Shown: piece by piece, positions 16,811 to 21,935 of the stretch
Position numbering within the stretch: the stretch's first letter is position 1
How the letters are laid out: each line of letters starts with the position of its first letter
Translations under genes and position numbers: made by a program
Source of the DNA: a virus
Length of the DNA: 55,232 nucleotides
Reading direction: 5' to 3' (one strand)
IMG/VR virus record: IMGVR_UViG_3300021963_000158
Location: 1-55,232 of that record
The notes under the pieces: model-generated
The model's database searches: none
Told to the model about the DNA's origin: nothing
What the model saw: only the letters and a program-made list of their open reading frames with translations

Positions 16811-18247
16811 TTATTTAACACAGAGGAATGTAACAAATCCCCGATCTGAGTTAATTATATCTGAAGTTGCAAATCCTGTCAACCTCAATTGTTTCAAATA
16901 CCATTCAACGGATACACTATGCATAACGCCTACCAGTTTTTGTTCTTTTTCTTTGATGTACTCTTCAGATAATCCCTGTTGTCGTTTAAAATCATAGTAG
17001 AGATTTTTAACTATGTTGGACTGTGTGGTTTTGTCTGACAGTATTAAATATCCACTGGGTGTTAAACTGCGGTATATATCCTGTAGGTACTGTGCCTTGT
17101 CTTTTACAAAATGTAATGTCCAATTGGCCAATACTAATTTGTATTTGTCTGCAGGAAAGGTATCGCTGTTAATAACACAGTTTGAATGTAAACTGTGCGC
17201 TATCATAGCAGAGCTATTATCTACACCAACTACGTCAGTGTATCCTGCATTGATAAATTTATCTATAGTAAATCCTAGCGCACTCCCAACATCAATGACT
17301 CGATCAGTTTTGTTGATATTCTCATTGGCAAAATCCAAACACCAATCTATAACATGATTGTATGATGGTATGTTTGCAACTGCTTCTTCTTGAAACCGTA
17401 CAGCCACAGTATCATCAAATACCCAAGCATTTTCTTGTTTAATAACTTGTACATTATCAACAACTGTTTGATGTAATGTAGTTAATGTTGTGGTTGTACG
17501 TTGATACCTTGCCATATAACGCAATGACGATGTTCTACCATTTTCGTACAAAGTATCTTTGGTGTTATAGGCATCATGTACACCTGTTATTAACTCAGGT
17601 AATAACAAAGGCTCTGTTCTTTGAAAAGAACAAGTTCCCATTATTAAATCTAATGCTGGTGTAGAAATCCTTGCCCTAACACCGTAATACGATTCTTCAA
17701 ATTTATTATCAGTGCCGGGATTGTTCATATACCCACGGCGGTCAATTAATATCTCACCAAAGTTATCATTGTAACTAAATGTTGGCCAGTTTAAATTGTC
17801 AAACACCACTGCTTCTTTGGTCACTAGATTGATTTTTTTAATAATAGATATAATATCAAGAAAGCAATAAATGACCCCGGATGCAACAACATAATCGTAC
17901 GTTTTGCCAACGGCAATTGCATTGTCTAAAAATTCTTCTATGTCTTGTTGTACAATTTTAAATTGATGTTGCACCCAATATCTAGACAATATACTGTTAC
18001 TATGTTCAACATAATAGTCTTGAATTTCAACTCCGGTATACTCCCTGGCACCATGTGTTAACGCATAATGCCCTGCGGCACCCAGGCAACTTCCTAGATC
18101 TAACACAGATCGGCCTGCAATCAATTCTGCAGGCAACTGTACTTGCAGTCTCTTGTACAAAGATTCTGCTGTTACTATGGCAAATGTTGGGCGAAGCCTA
18201 CGTGGATCCATACTAATAAACTCAGTATGCTCGTTGAAAATGTTCAT
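16811..18247 (-). CDS. Double methyltransferase-domain protein
   Basis: 478 residues from the ATG at 18247 (MNIFNEHTEF). Two class I SAM domains lie in one chain: VLDLGSCLGAAGHYALTHGA (near 50-69) followed by YTGVEI, and RVIDVGSALGFTIDKFINAG (near 325-344) followed by VVGVDNSS and ANWTLHFV (near 398). A late promoter TATAAATA lies only 4 nt before this ATG, which decides the start; a longer reading frame would run into tRNA-Ser. Two methylations of one substrate, or one active and one substrate-binding domain, are possible. Target unknown. Confidence 0.75.
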   Translation of the reverse strand: MNIFNEHTEFISMDPRRLRPTFAIVTAESLYKRLQVQLPAELIAGRSVLDLGSCLGAAGHYALTHGAREYTGVEIQDYYVEHSNSILSRYWVQHQFKIVQQDIEEFLDNAIAVGKTYDYVVASGVIYCFLDIISIIKKINLVTKEAVVFDNLNWPTFSYNDNFGEILIDRRGYMNNPGTDNKFEESYYGVRARISTPALDLIMGTCSFQRTEPLLLPELITGVHDAYNTKDTLYENGRTSSLRYMARYQRTTTTLTTLHQTVVDNVQVIKQENAWVFDDTVAVRFQEEAVANIPSYNHVIDWCLDFANENINKTDRVIDVGSALGFTIDKFINAGYTDVVGVDNSSAMIAHSLHSNCVINSDTFPADKYKLVLANWTLHFVKDKAQYLQDIYRSLTPSGYLILSDKTTQSNIVKNLYYDFKRQQGLSEEYIKEKEQKLVGVMHSVSVEWYLKQLRLTGFATSDIINSDRGFVTFLCVK

Positions 18248-18251
18248 ACGG

Positions 18252-18259
18252 TATTTATA
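18252..18259 (-). promoter_or_regulatory. Late promoter TATAAATA of the double methyltransferase
   Basis: TATAAATA, then CCGT, then ATG: the start site would coincide with the start codon. It is wedged between the gene and the CCA end of tRNA-Ser. Confidence 0.7.
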
Positions 18260-18260
18260 G

Positions 18261-18352
18261 TGGCGGAAGGCAGAAGAGTCGAACTCCATCCCATTTCTGA
18301 GAACCTGGTTTTCAAGGCCAGTCGCAGGACCATCCCCGCTGCATTACCTTCC
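18261..18352 (-). tRNA. tRNA-Ser (UGA)
   Basis: Class II, 5' end at 18352; anticodon loop CTTGAAA with a C-A mismatch closing the loop, G73, CCA encoded. Confidence 0.9.
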
Positions 18353-18357
18353 TTATT

Positions 18358-18421
18358 TGGTGCAACCCCCAGGGATCGAACCTGGTTCAATGGCTCTTCA
18401 GACCACATCAGCTAGAGTTGC
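18358..18421 (-). tRNA. tRNA-Phe (GAA) lacking the D-arm
   Basis: 5' end at 18421. Acceptor GCAACTC/GGGTTGC, then TA, only six bases (GCTGAT) in place of the D-arm, anticodon arm GTGGT-CTGAAGA-GCCAT, variable TGAA, T-arm CCAGG-TTCGATC-CCTGG, A73, CCA encoded. Everything but the D-arm is sound. It is the only Phe tRNA in the window. Confidence 0.75.
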
Positions 18422-18423
18422 AT

Positions 18424-18499
18424 TGGTCCGGCCTACAGGAATCGAACCCATATTCACGGTGTAGAAGACCGCTGTATTATCCATTATACTAAGGCCGGC
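18424..18499 (-). tRNA. tRNA-Arg (UCU)
   Basis: 5' end at 18499; acceptor GCCGGCC/GGCCGGA region, anticodon loop CTTCTAC, CCA encoded. Confidence 0.92.
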
Positions 18500-18504
18500 T
18501 AAAT

Positions 18505-18578
18505 TGGTGCCCCTACACAGAATCGAACTGCAAACTACGGATTACAAAACCGTCGTTATACCATTTAACTATAAGGGC
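18505..18578 (-). tRNA. tRNA-Thr (UGU)
   Basis: 5' end at 18578; anticodon loop TTTGTAA closed by a T-T mismatch, A73, CCA encoded. Confidence 0.9.
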
Positions 18579-18584
18579 AATATC

Positions 18585-18658
18585 TGGCACCCGGAGTAGG
18601 AATCGAACCTACAATAGCAGAGTCAAAGTCTGTTGTGTTACCACTACACTATCCGGGA
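18585..18658 (-). tRNA. tRNA-Gln (UUG)
   Basis: 5' end at 18658; anticodon loop CTTTGAC, G73, CCA encoded. The first pair is U1-U72, in keeping with the weak 1-72 pair that glutaminyl-tRNA synthetase prefers. Confidence 0.92.
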
Positions 18659-18666
18659 TTAAATTT

Positions 18667-18742
18667 TGGTGGTGATAGAGAGATTCGAACTCCCGACAGT
18701 CTCCGTATGAAGGAGGTGTTCTACCAACTGAACTACATCACC
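18667..18742 (-). tRNA. tRNA-Met elongator (CAU), or tRNA-Ile2
   Basis: 5' end at 18742; acceptor GGTGATG/TATCACC, anticodon loop TTCATAC, A73, CCA encoded. Anticodon CAT could be Met or, if lysidine-modified, Ile reading AUA; the sequence alone does not decide. Confidence 0.9.
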
Positions 18743-18744
18743 AG

Positions 18745-18820
18745 TGGGGTAACCAATGGGTAACGATCCCATACTACCAGTTTCACAGACTAGGGTGCAA
18801 ACCTCTACACTATGGTCACC
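18745..18820 (-). tRNA. tRNA-His (GUG)
   Basis: 5' end at 18820; the extra G-1 pairs with C73, the hallmark of His tRNA; anticodon loop CTGTGAA; CCA encoded. The T-loop ATCGTTA is unusual. Its 5' end overlaps the last 16 bases of the QueC-like gene. Confidence 0.88.
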
Positions 18821-19338
18821 ATATCTTTAAATTCTACGCACTTGGGGCACTTCCCGCAGTCAGAGTCTGTTATACACCAACTAACCAACGGCTGGATATT
18901 TTTAGGAATTAAACTCCACTGTTCGGTCTTGGATAGATGATCCAAGGGATGATTGAATGCAACTGCGGGATGCATTGTCGCCCATACTGCCATCATTTCT
19001 TCAATGAAAGGTTTTATATTTCCACTTGGTTCTGCGCTGTTACGTCCACACCAAATTTCTGTAACACTAGAATCTCTGGCCACCCAAAGACTAGCAACAA
19101 ATATAAAATATCTCATCTGATGCACAAACTCACCACCACCGGCAGGTATAGACAAGGTGCTGTACTGTACCTGCTTGTTAAATGCTTGTGCTATTTTTTC
19201 TGCTTTAATGCTGTTAGGCGACAATATTGCGCCAGGATAGACGTGATCAATGTTTAAAAGAATATCTGCGTCTCGAGCAATAGTCAGCATAGCTGTACTT
19301 TCTACGCCGCCGCTGAATAAAATTAAAGCCTTAGACAT
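18805..19338 (-). CDS. QueC-like 7-cyano-7-deazaguanine synthase, short form
   Basis: 177 residues, shorter than the usual 220-230. The PP-loop motif SGGVES is at 9-14, IWCGRNSAEPSG near 94-105 matches the ATP/substrate region, and four cysteines (155, 161, 164, 167; CGKCPKC) form the zinc site. QueC makes preQ0, used for queuosine in tRNA or for deazaguanine DNA modification. No other queuosine or Dpd genes are visible in the window, so the product may be used with host enzymes or elsewhere in the genome. The gene sits in a tRNA cluster and runs into tRNA-His. Confidence 0.7.
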   Translation of the reverse strand: MSKALILFSGGVESTAMLTIARDADILLNIDHVYPGAILSPNSIKAEKIAQAFNKQVQYSTLSIPAGGGEFVHQMRYFIFVASLWVARDSSVTEIWCGRNSAEPSGNIKPFIEEMMAVWATMHPAVAFNHPLDHLSKTEQWSLIPKNIQPLVSWCITDSDCGKCPKCVEFKDMVTIV

Positions 19339-19394
19339 TGTTATTCCTTATTGTACTAAATATTTTTGTGAGAACCTATCAAAATCTTACCCCA

Positions 19395-19532
19395 ATGGGA
19401 CTTAACTTTCAATTAAGTTTAAGCAATGACGGTGTCTGTTGTATCCTAGTATACGACATTTACAACTGCGAAGCAACCATGCGGTACTTTACCAATGTAA
19501 ACAAGGCACTTAGGTTTATTAATAATCTTTGA
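19395..19532 (+). CDS. Possible small plus-strand protein, 45 residues
   Basis: MGLNFQLSLSNDGVCCILVY leads a short strand-rich protein ending in NKALRFINNL. It fits exactly between two minus-strand genes, and ACTAAATAT (a late-type box) lies about 40 nt upstream, but there is no ribosome site. The ending is like small phage proteins, and the frame stays open without reason otherwise. Existence is uncertain. Confidence 0.4.
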   Translation: MGLNFQLSLSNDGVCCILVYDIYNCEATMRYFTNVNKALRFINNL

Positions 19533-19533
19533 A

Positions 19534-19719
19534 TTATGCTCGAACGTCAACAGTTCGAGGTTTGACTGTGGGATCTAATTCGCCCATTTTGTTGTACAAG
19601 TATTGCACAACTTCTATAACTTTCTTTTGCGAAACAGGATCAACTAGAGTTTTGTACTCTATGTTACGGAATTGGTTATAAACCATATCCCAATTGTTTG
19701 CTATGCTTTGTACTATCAT
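19534..19719 (-). CDS. Hypothetical protein, 61 residues
   Basis: Helical first part (MIVQSIANNWDMVYNQFRNI), then KKVIEVVQYLYNKMGELDPT. No family recognised. A late-type box AATAAATA (19724-19731) lies 4 nt before the ATG, so it probably makes a leaderless late mRNA. It is directly downstream of the tRNA-Lys trailer hairpin. Confidence 0.6.
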   Translation of the reverse strand: MIVQSIANNWDMVYNQFRNIEYKTLVDPVSQKKVIEVVQYLYNKMGELDPTVKPRTVDVRA

Positions 19720-19723
19720 ATAG

Positions 19724-19731
19724 TATTTATT
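19724..19731 (-). promoter_or_regulatory. Late-type promoter AATAAATA
   Basis: AATAAATA, then four bases, then the ATG of the 61-residue gene. Confidence 0.55.
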
Positions 19732-19808
19732 TTACCATACAAAAACACACCACTTTCTCTTTATATGCCACGGACGCCACGTGTACGGTGATGTGTTTTT
19801 GTATGGTA
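19732..19808 (-). ncRNA. Hairpin element after tRNA-Lys (element 3)
   Basis: A 16-17-bp inverted repeat (ACCATACAAAAACACA and its complement, about 19732-19749 with 19791-19808) closes a roughly 40-base loop. The 5' arm overlaps the CCA end of tRNA-Lys. It may end or process the tRNA array transcript; a T-run follows within the arm. Confidence 0.45.
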
Positions 19809-19877
19809 GGGGTGCTCGGGAACGATCCGAGTTTTACTGGTTAAAAGCCAGTTACTTCACCTTAAAGTTTCACCCCC
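19804..19877 (-). tRNA. tRNA-Lys (UUU)
   Basis: 5' end at 19877; anticodon loop CTTTTAA, A73, CCA encoded; first pair G1-U72. Confidence 0.92.
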
Positions 19878-19928
19878 GCTATCTTATCACTCTTGTCACT
19901 TGTCATGACAGATCTCCTTTAAAAAATT

Positions 19929-20003
19929 TGGTACCCGGAGCAAGATTTGAACTTGCGGCCAACGCCTTATCAAGGCGCTGCTCTACCACTGAGCTACCCG
20001 GGT
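19929..20003 (-). tRNA. tRNA-Ile (GAU)
   Basis: 5' end at 20003; anticodon loop TTGATAA, A73, CCA encoded. Confidence 0.94.
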
Positions 20004-20007
20004 GCAT

Positions 20008-20084
20008 TGGTCGGCCCTGAGAGACTCGAACTCCCAACCTCTAGTTTCGAAGACTAGCACTCTAATCCATTGAGTTAAGGACCG
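20008..20084 (-). tRNA. tRNA-Arg (UCG)
   Basis: 5' end at 20084; acceptor CGGTCCT/AGGGCCG, anticodon loop CTTCGAA, A73, CCA encoded. Confidence 0.94.
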
Positions 20085-20149
20085 TAAAATTGTTGCCGGG
20101 TAGGTGCTCCGGCGCCGAATCGTCTTGATATTATCTCACGGCCCTTGTT

Positions 20150-20234
20150 TGGTGGAGATGATAGGGATCGAACCTATCGTGACCGAAGTCGGAGGAGTTA
20201 CAGTCCCCTGCCACACCATTGCGGCGGCATCTCC
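20150..20234 (-). tRNA. tRNA-Tyr (GUA)
   Basis: Class II, 5' end at 20234; acceptor GGAGATG/CATCTCC, anticodon loop CTGTAAC, A73, CCA encoded. Confidence 0.95.
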
Positions 20235-20239
20235 ATGTG

Positions 20240-20315
20240 TGGTACTCGATAGCGGAGTCGAACCGCTCTTGCCTGGATGAAAACCAGATGTCCTAACCGA
20301 TAGACGAATCGAGCA
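20240..20315 (-). tRNA. tRNA-Glu (UUC)
   Basis: 5' end at 20315; anticodon loop TTTTCAT, A73, CCA encoded; first pair G1-U72. Confidence 0.92.
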
Positions 20316-20325
20316 AAATACTTGT

Positions 20326-20397
20326 GGAAGTGACAGGGATCGAACCTGCGACCTACTGGTTGCAAACCAGTCGCTCTCCCAATTGAGCTACACCCCC
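20326..20397 (-). tRNA. tRNA-Ala (UGC), CCA not encoded
   Basis: 5' end at 20397; acceptor GGGGGTG/CACTTCC, anticodon loop TTTGCAA, A73. CAA follows instead of CCA, so CCA must be added by the host enzyme; nearly all other tRNAs here encode CCA. Confidence 0.93.
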
Positions 20398-20403
20398 ATA
20401 AAC

Positions 20404-20479
20404 TGGCTCCCCAACGTGGGCTCGAACCACGGACCAACAGATTAACAGTCTGCTACTCTACCGACTGAGCTATTGGGGA
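20404..20479 (-). tRNA. tRNA-Asn (GUU)
   Basis: 5' end at 20479; acceptor TCCCCAA/TTGGGGA, anticodon loop CTGTTAA, G73, CCA encoded. Confidence 0.95.
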
Positions 20480-20665
20480 ATACACAAAATTGGTTGGCTG
20501 TGCTCTGCACATTTAATCGTTCCTGCTTGACGTTTTGCTTTCGCGTGTCTTGCGTTTTAAACGAACCATAATTAATCGTTGCCTCACCTAAGTGCCCTAG
20601 TTCCTCTAGGGCTTTACCGCTGTTCCTCAGCGGACCTAAATGCTGTTTACTTCAGCAACCGTATT
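20480..20665 (-). other. tRNA spacer with GGA-loop hairpins
   Basis: 186 bp between tRNA-Asp and tRNA-Asn with no clear gene. Two strong hairpins show loop AGGAA: CCGCTG/CAGCGG (20617-20633) and GCCCTAG/CTAGGGC (20594-20612). AACGATTAA occurs twice as a direct repeat. A 18-codon ORF (MVRLKRKTRESKTSSRND) lies between the two repeats, very basic, without a good ribosome site. Confidence 0.5.
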
Positions 20666-20740
20666 TGGCGGTCTGTGGGGGAATCGAACCCCCGTAAGTG
20701 GATAGACAATCCACAGTAATAACCTCTATACGAACAGACC
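20666..20740 (-). tRNA. tRNA-Asp (GUC)
   Basis: 5' end at 20740; acceptor GGTCTGT/ACAGACC, anticodon loop TTGTCTA, G73, CCA encoded. It begins 8-10 nt after structured RNA 2. Confidence 0.94.
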
Positions 20741-20748
20741 AAAATCTA

Positions 20749-21013
20749 CTATTTTAAAAAGTACTATAGGGAGGATATAAACTCAGCACCACCTGTTAGT
20801 TTACATTTTTTCTCATTACAGCCCACTGTTTATTCTGTCGCATTCCCGGAAGATGTTCCCTATTTCAACCGCTCGTTGCCTTTGGTATAGGCTCAGGTAT
20901 CTATTTCGGGCTTCCTGCTTCATGGGTATCAAGGCCGTGTACCGAAGTACTTCTGAAACACCTTTTCGTTCACCCCTAACAGAGTAGGTAACCTATAATA
21001 CGTTTTAAAATAG
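20749..21013 (-). ncRNA. Putative structured RNA upstream of tRNA-Asp (element 2)
   Basis: A 22-base terminal stem (20749-20770 with 20992-21013, one C-T mismatch and one G-U pair) closes about 220 bases with no gene. Inside, in transcript order: GGGGTGAACGAAAAGG, a perfect hairpin GTAC-TTCG-GTAC with a stable UUCG loop, ACACGGCC, then CATGAAGCAGGAAGCCCG, further purine-rich loops, and GGGAATGCGACAGAA. The GAAGCAGGAAGCCC string resembles the 3' scaffold of IS200/IS605-type guide RNAs, but no nuclease gene is adjacent. The G-U pair in the stem argues for RNA structure. Class unknown. Confidence 0.6.
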
Positions 21014-21030
21014 CAACCCCTGCGGGTTAC

Positions 21031-21057
21031 TTAAAACAACAACTTTTTAAAGAACAT
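21031..21057 (-). CDS. Possible 8-codon mini-ORF MFFKKLLF
   Basis: ATG at 21057, stop TAA at 21031-21033, reading M-F-F-K-K-L-L-F. It follows a hairpin with AGGA in the loop, about 12 nt upstream, which could act as a ribosome site. A short GC hairpin (AACCC/GGGTT, 21014-21029) and T-rich stretch follow. Such a run of Phe/Lys/Leu codons recalls attenuation leader peptides, but it is very short and could be chance. Confidence 0.25.
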   Translation of the reverse strand: MFFKKLLF

Positions 21058-21058
21058 T

Positions 21059-21111
21059 TAGTTAATTTCCTAACTAGCTTCTAGTATAGCACTTTTGCCT
21101 TTATGGCACAA
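21059..21111 (-). promoter_or_regulatory. Promoter plus hairpin module, downstream copy
   Basis: TTGTGC (21106-21111), 17-bp spacer with CATAAAGGC, TATACT (21083-21088), then hairpin TAGTTA-GGAAAT-TAACTA (21059-21076) in the 5' leader. Near-duplicate of the module at 21147-21200. Confidence 0.65.
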
Positions 21112-21146
21112 CCTTTTTATGTGTTGTATTTTTGCTACACCGTCCG

Positions 21147-21200
21147 CTAGTTAATTTCCTAACTAGTCTCTATTGTATAGCAGATGCCTTTATTGGACAA
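21147..21200 (-). promoter_or_regulatory. Promoter plus hairpin module, upstream copy
   Basis: TTGTCC (21195-21200), 17-bp spacer with AATAAAGGC, TACAAT (21172-21177), then hairpin CTAGTTA-GGAAAT-TAACTAG (21147-21166). It drives structured RNA 2 and tRNA-Asp together with the copy below. Confidence 0.65.
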
Positions 21201-21231
21201 CCATTATTTTGTTGTATTTTTACAACATATA

Positions 21232-21309
21232 TGGAAGTGCGGGTCGGATTTGAACCGACGGTTTTGCGGATTTGCAATCCACTGCATTGGGCCACTCTGC
21301 CACCGCACT
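21232..21309 (-). tRNA. tRNA-Cys (GCA)
   Basis: 5' end at 21309; acceptor AGTGCGG/CCGCACT, anticodon loop TTGCAAA, U73 as usual for Cys, CCA encoded. First tRNA after the attenuator-like leader. Confidence 0.93.
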
Positions 21310-21570
21310 ATATTATGGTACTCCTTGGTTCCTAGGTGATGCCCGGCCTGCCGTGGGCGCCTTTCCTTGGCGCTCGGCATGTTCATCCTCGGAGTATTCT
21401 AAAGCATACGTGGTTATATGCTTTAGAATACCCTGTGCTGACACAGGATATGATAGGGTTGATGCCCTACCCAGGAGTCTATTGTTCCACATATGGAACT
21501 CCATGTATCCTGTCCGCCCGTTTAGCTTGTTTAATGTGTTGCCTGGGACCTCGTTTCCCATTCCACATAA
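21310..21570 (-). ncRNA. Hairpin-rich leader between attenuator and tRNA-Cys
   Basis: About 260 bases without a supported gene, folding into a string of hairpins in transcript order: GGGA/TCCC, GTTCCA/TGGAAC, TAGGG/CCCTA, CCTGTG-TCAG-CACAGG, a 14-bp stem TATTCTAAAGCATA with its complement (21395-21430), and GCGCC-AAGGAAA-GGCGC (21357-21373). Open frames crossing it lack ribosome sites and I do not call them. Confidence 0.5.
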
Positions 21571-21603
21571 CAAAAAACCCTAGGGTTTTTAGTCCTAGGG
21601 TCC
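21571..21603 (-). terminator. Intrinsic terminator of a putative attenuator
   Basis: Arm B ACCCTAGG (94-101 of 215xx-216xx) pairs with arm C CCTAGGGT (21577-21584), 9-base loop, followed by TTTTTG. The same arm B can instead pair with CTAGGGTCC (21646-21654) in the upstream ORF, which would block the terminator. Confidence 0.7.
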
Positions 21604-21628
21604 TTGAAGTTTGTTGTGAACTTGTGTG

Positions 21629-21769
21629 TTACACTACCATCTCCTGGACCCTAGATTTTTCTGAACCACGATCATTACTAAACATCGGTGCACAGATCGT
21701 TGACCAATAGGCTAACAAGCCTGTTGTGGGCAACGTATGCTGTGTGGATTGTTTAATAATTTGCGTCAT
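21629..21769 (-). CDS. Putative 46-residue leader peptide containing all 20 amino acids
   Basis: ORF from ATG 21769 to TAA 21629. It starts MTQIIKQSTQHTLPTTGLLA, continues YWSTICAPMFSNDRGSEKSR and ends VQEMVV. Each of the 20 amino acids occurs at least once (single or rare: H11, P14, Y21, W22, C26, F30, N32, D33, E37, V41). The ATG lies 6 nt after a TATAAT box, so the mRNA is probably leaderless. Codons 39-42 include the sequence CTAGGGTCC that can pair with the terminator arm. The peptide itself need have no function; its translation would set the attenuator upstream of the tRNA array. Alternative: an ordinary small early gene. Confidence 0.65.
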   Translation of the reverse strand: MTQIIKQSTQHTLPTTGLLAYWSTICAPMFSNDRGSEKSRVQEMVV

Positions 21770-21775
21770 GTCCGT

Positions 21776-21804
21776 ATTATAACTTCTTTTTTGTTTCTTG
21801 TCAA
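21776..21804 (-). promoter_or_regulatory. Promoter of the leader and tRNA array
   Basis: TTGACA (21799-21804), exact 17-bp spacer, TATAAT (21776-21781): a perfect consensus. The start point predicted 6-7 nt downstream is the A or the base before the ATG of the 46-codon ORF. Confidence 0.8.
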
Positions 21805-21823
21805 CGCTTTTGGGCGTTAACAT

Positions 21824-21935
21824 AAAAATATTTATTTTGTTGCTACCACCATTGATAGCAATTTCATGTATTGTAGTTTATTTAGCATTTGTTGTCAACC
21901 ACGGTGTTAAATGGGGTAATTGTAGTGCTTTTGTA
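21824..21935 (-). other. Short AT-rich intergenic region
   Basis: About 110 bp between the tRNA-array promoter and the radical SAM gene; apart from TATTTATT near 21828-21835 (late-type box, minus strand AATAAATA) I see nothing defined in it. Confidence 0.4.

Noticed and set aside
20093-20149. Possible further tRNA between tRNA-Arg(UCG) and tRNA-Tyr
   Set aside because: Only a GCCGG/CCGGC hairpin is seen; no anticodon arm or T-arm can be built.
13833-21013. Elements 1 and 2 as group I introns or RNase P RNA
   Set aside because: Neither the conserved P/Q/R/S core of group I introns nor the GAGGAAAGTCC block of RNase P RNA is found.
21313-21573. 86-codon frame within the hairpin-rich leader (minus strand) and overlapping frames on the plus strand
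   Set aside because: No ribosome site, composition follows the stems of the RNA hairpins, and it lies between a terminator and a tRNA.
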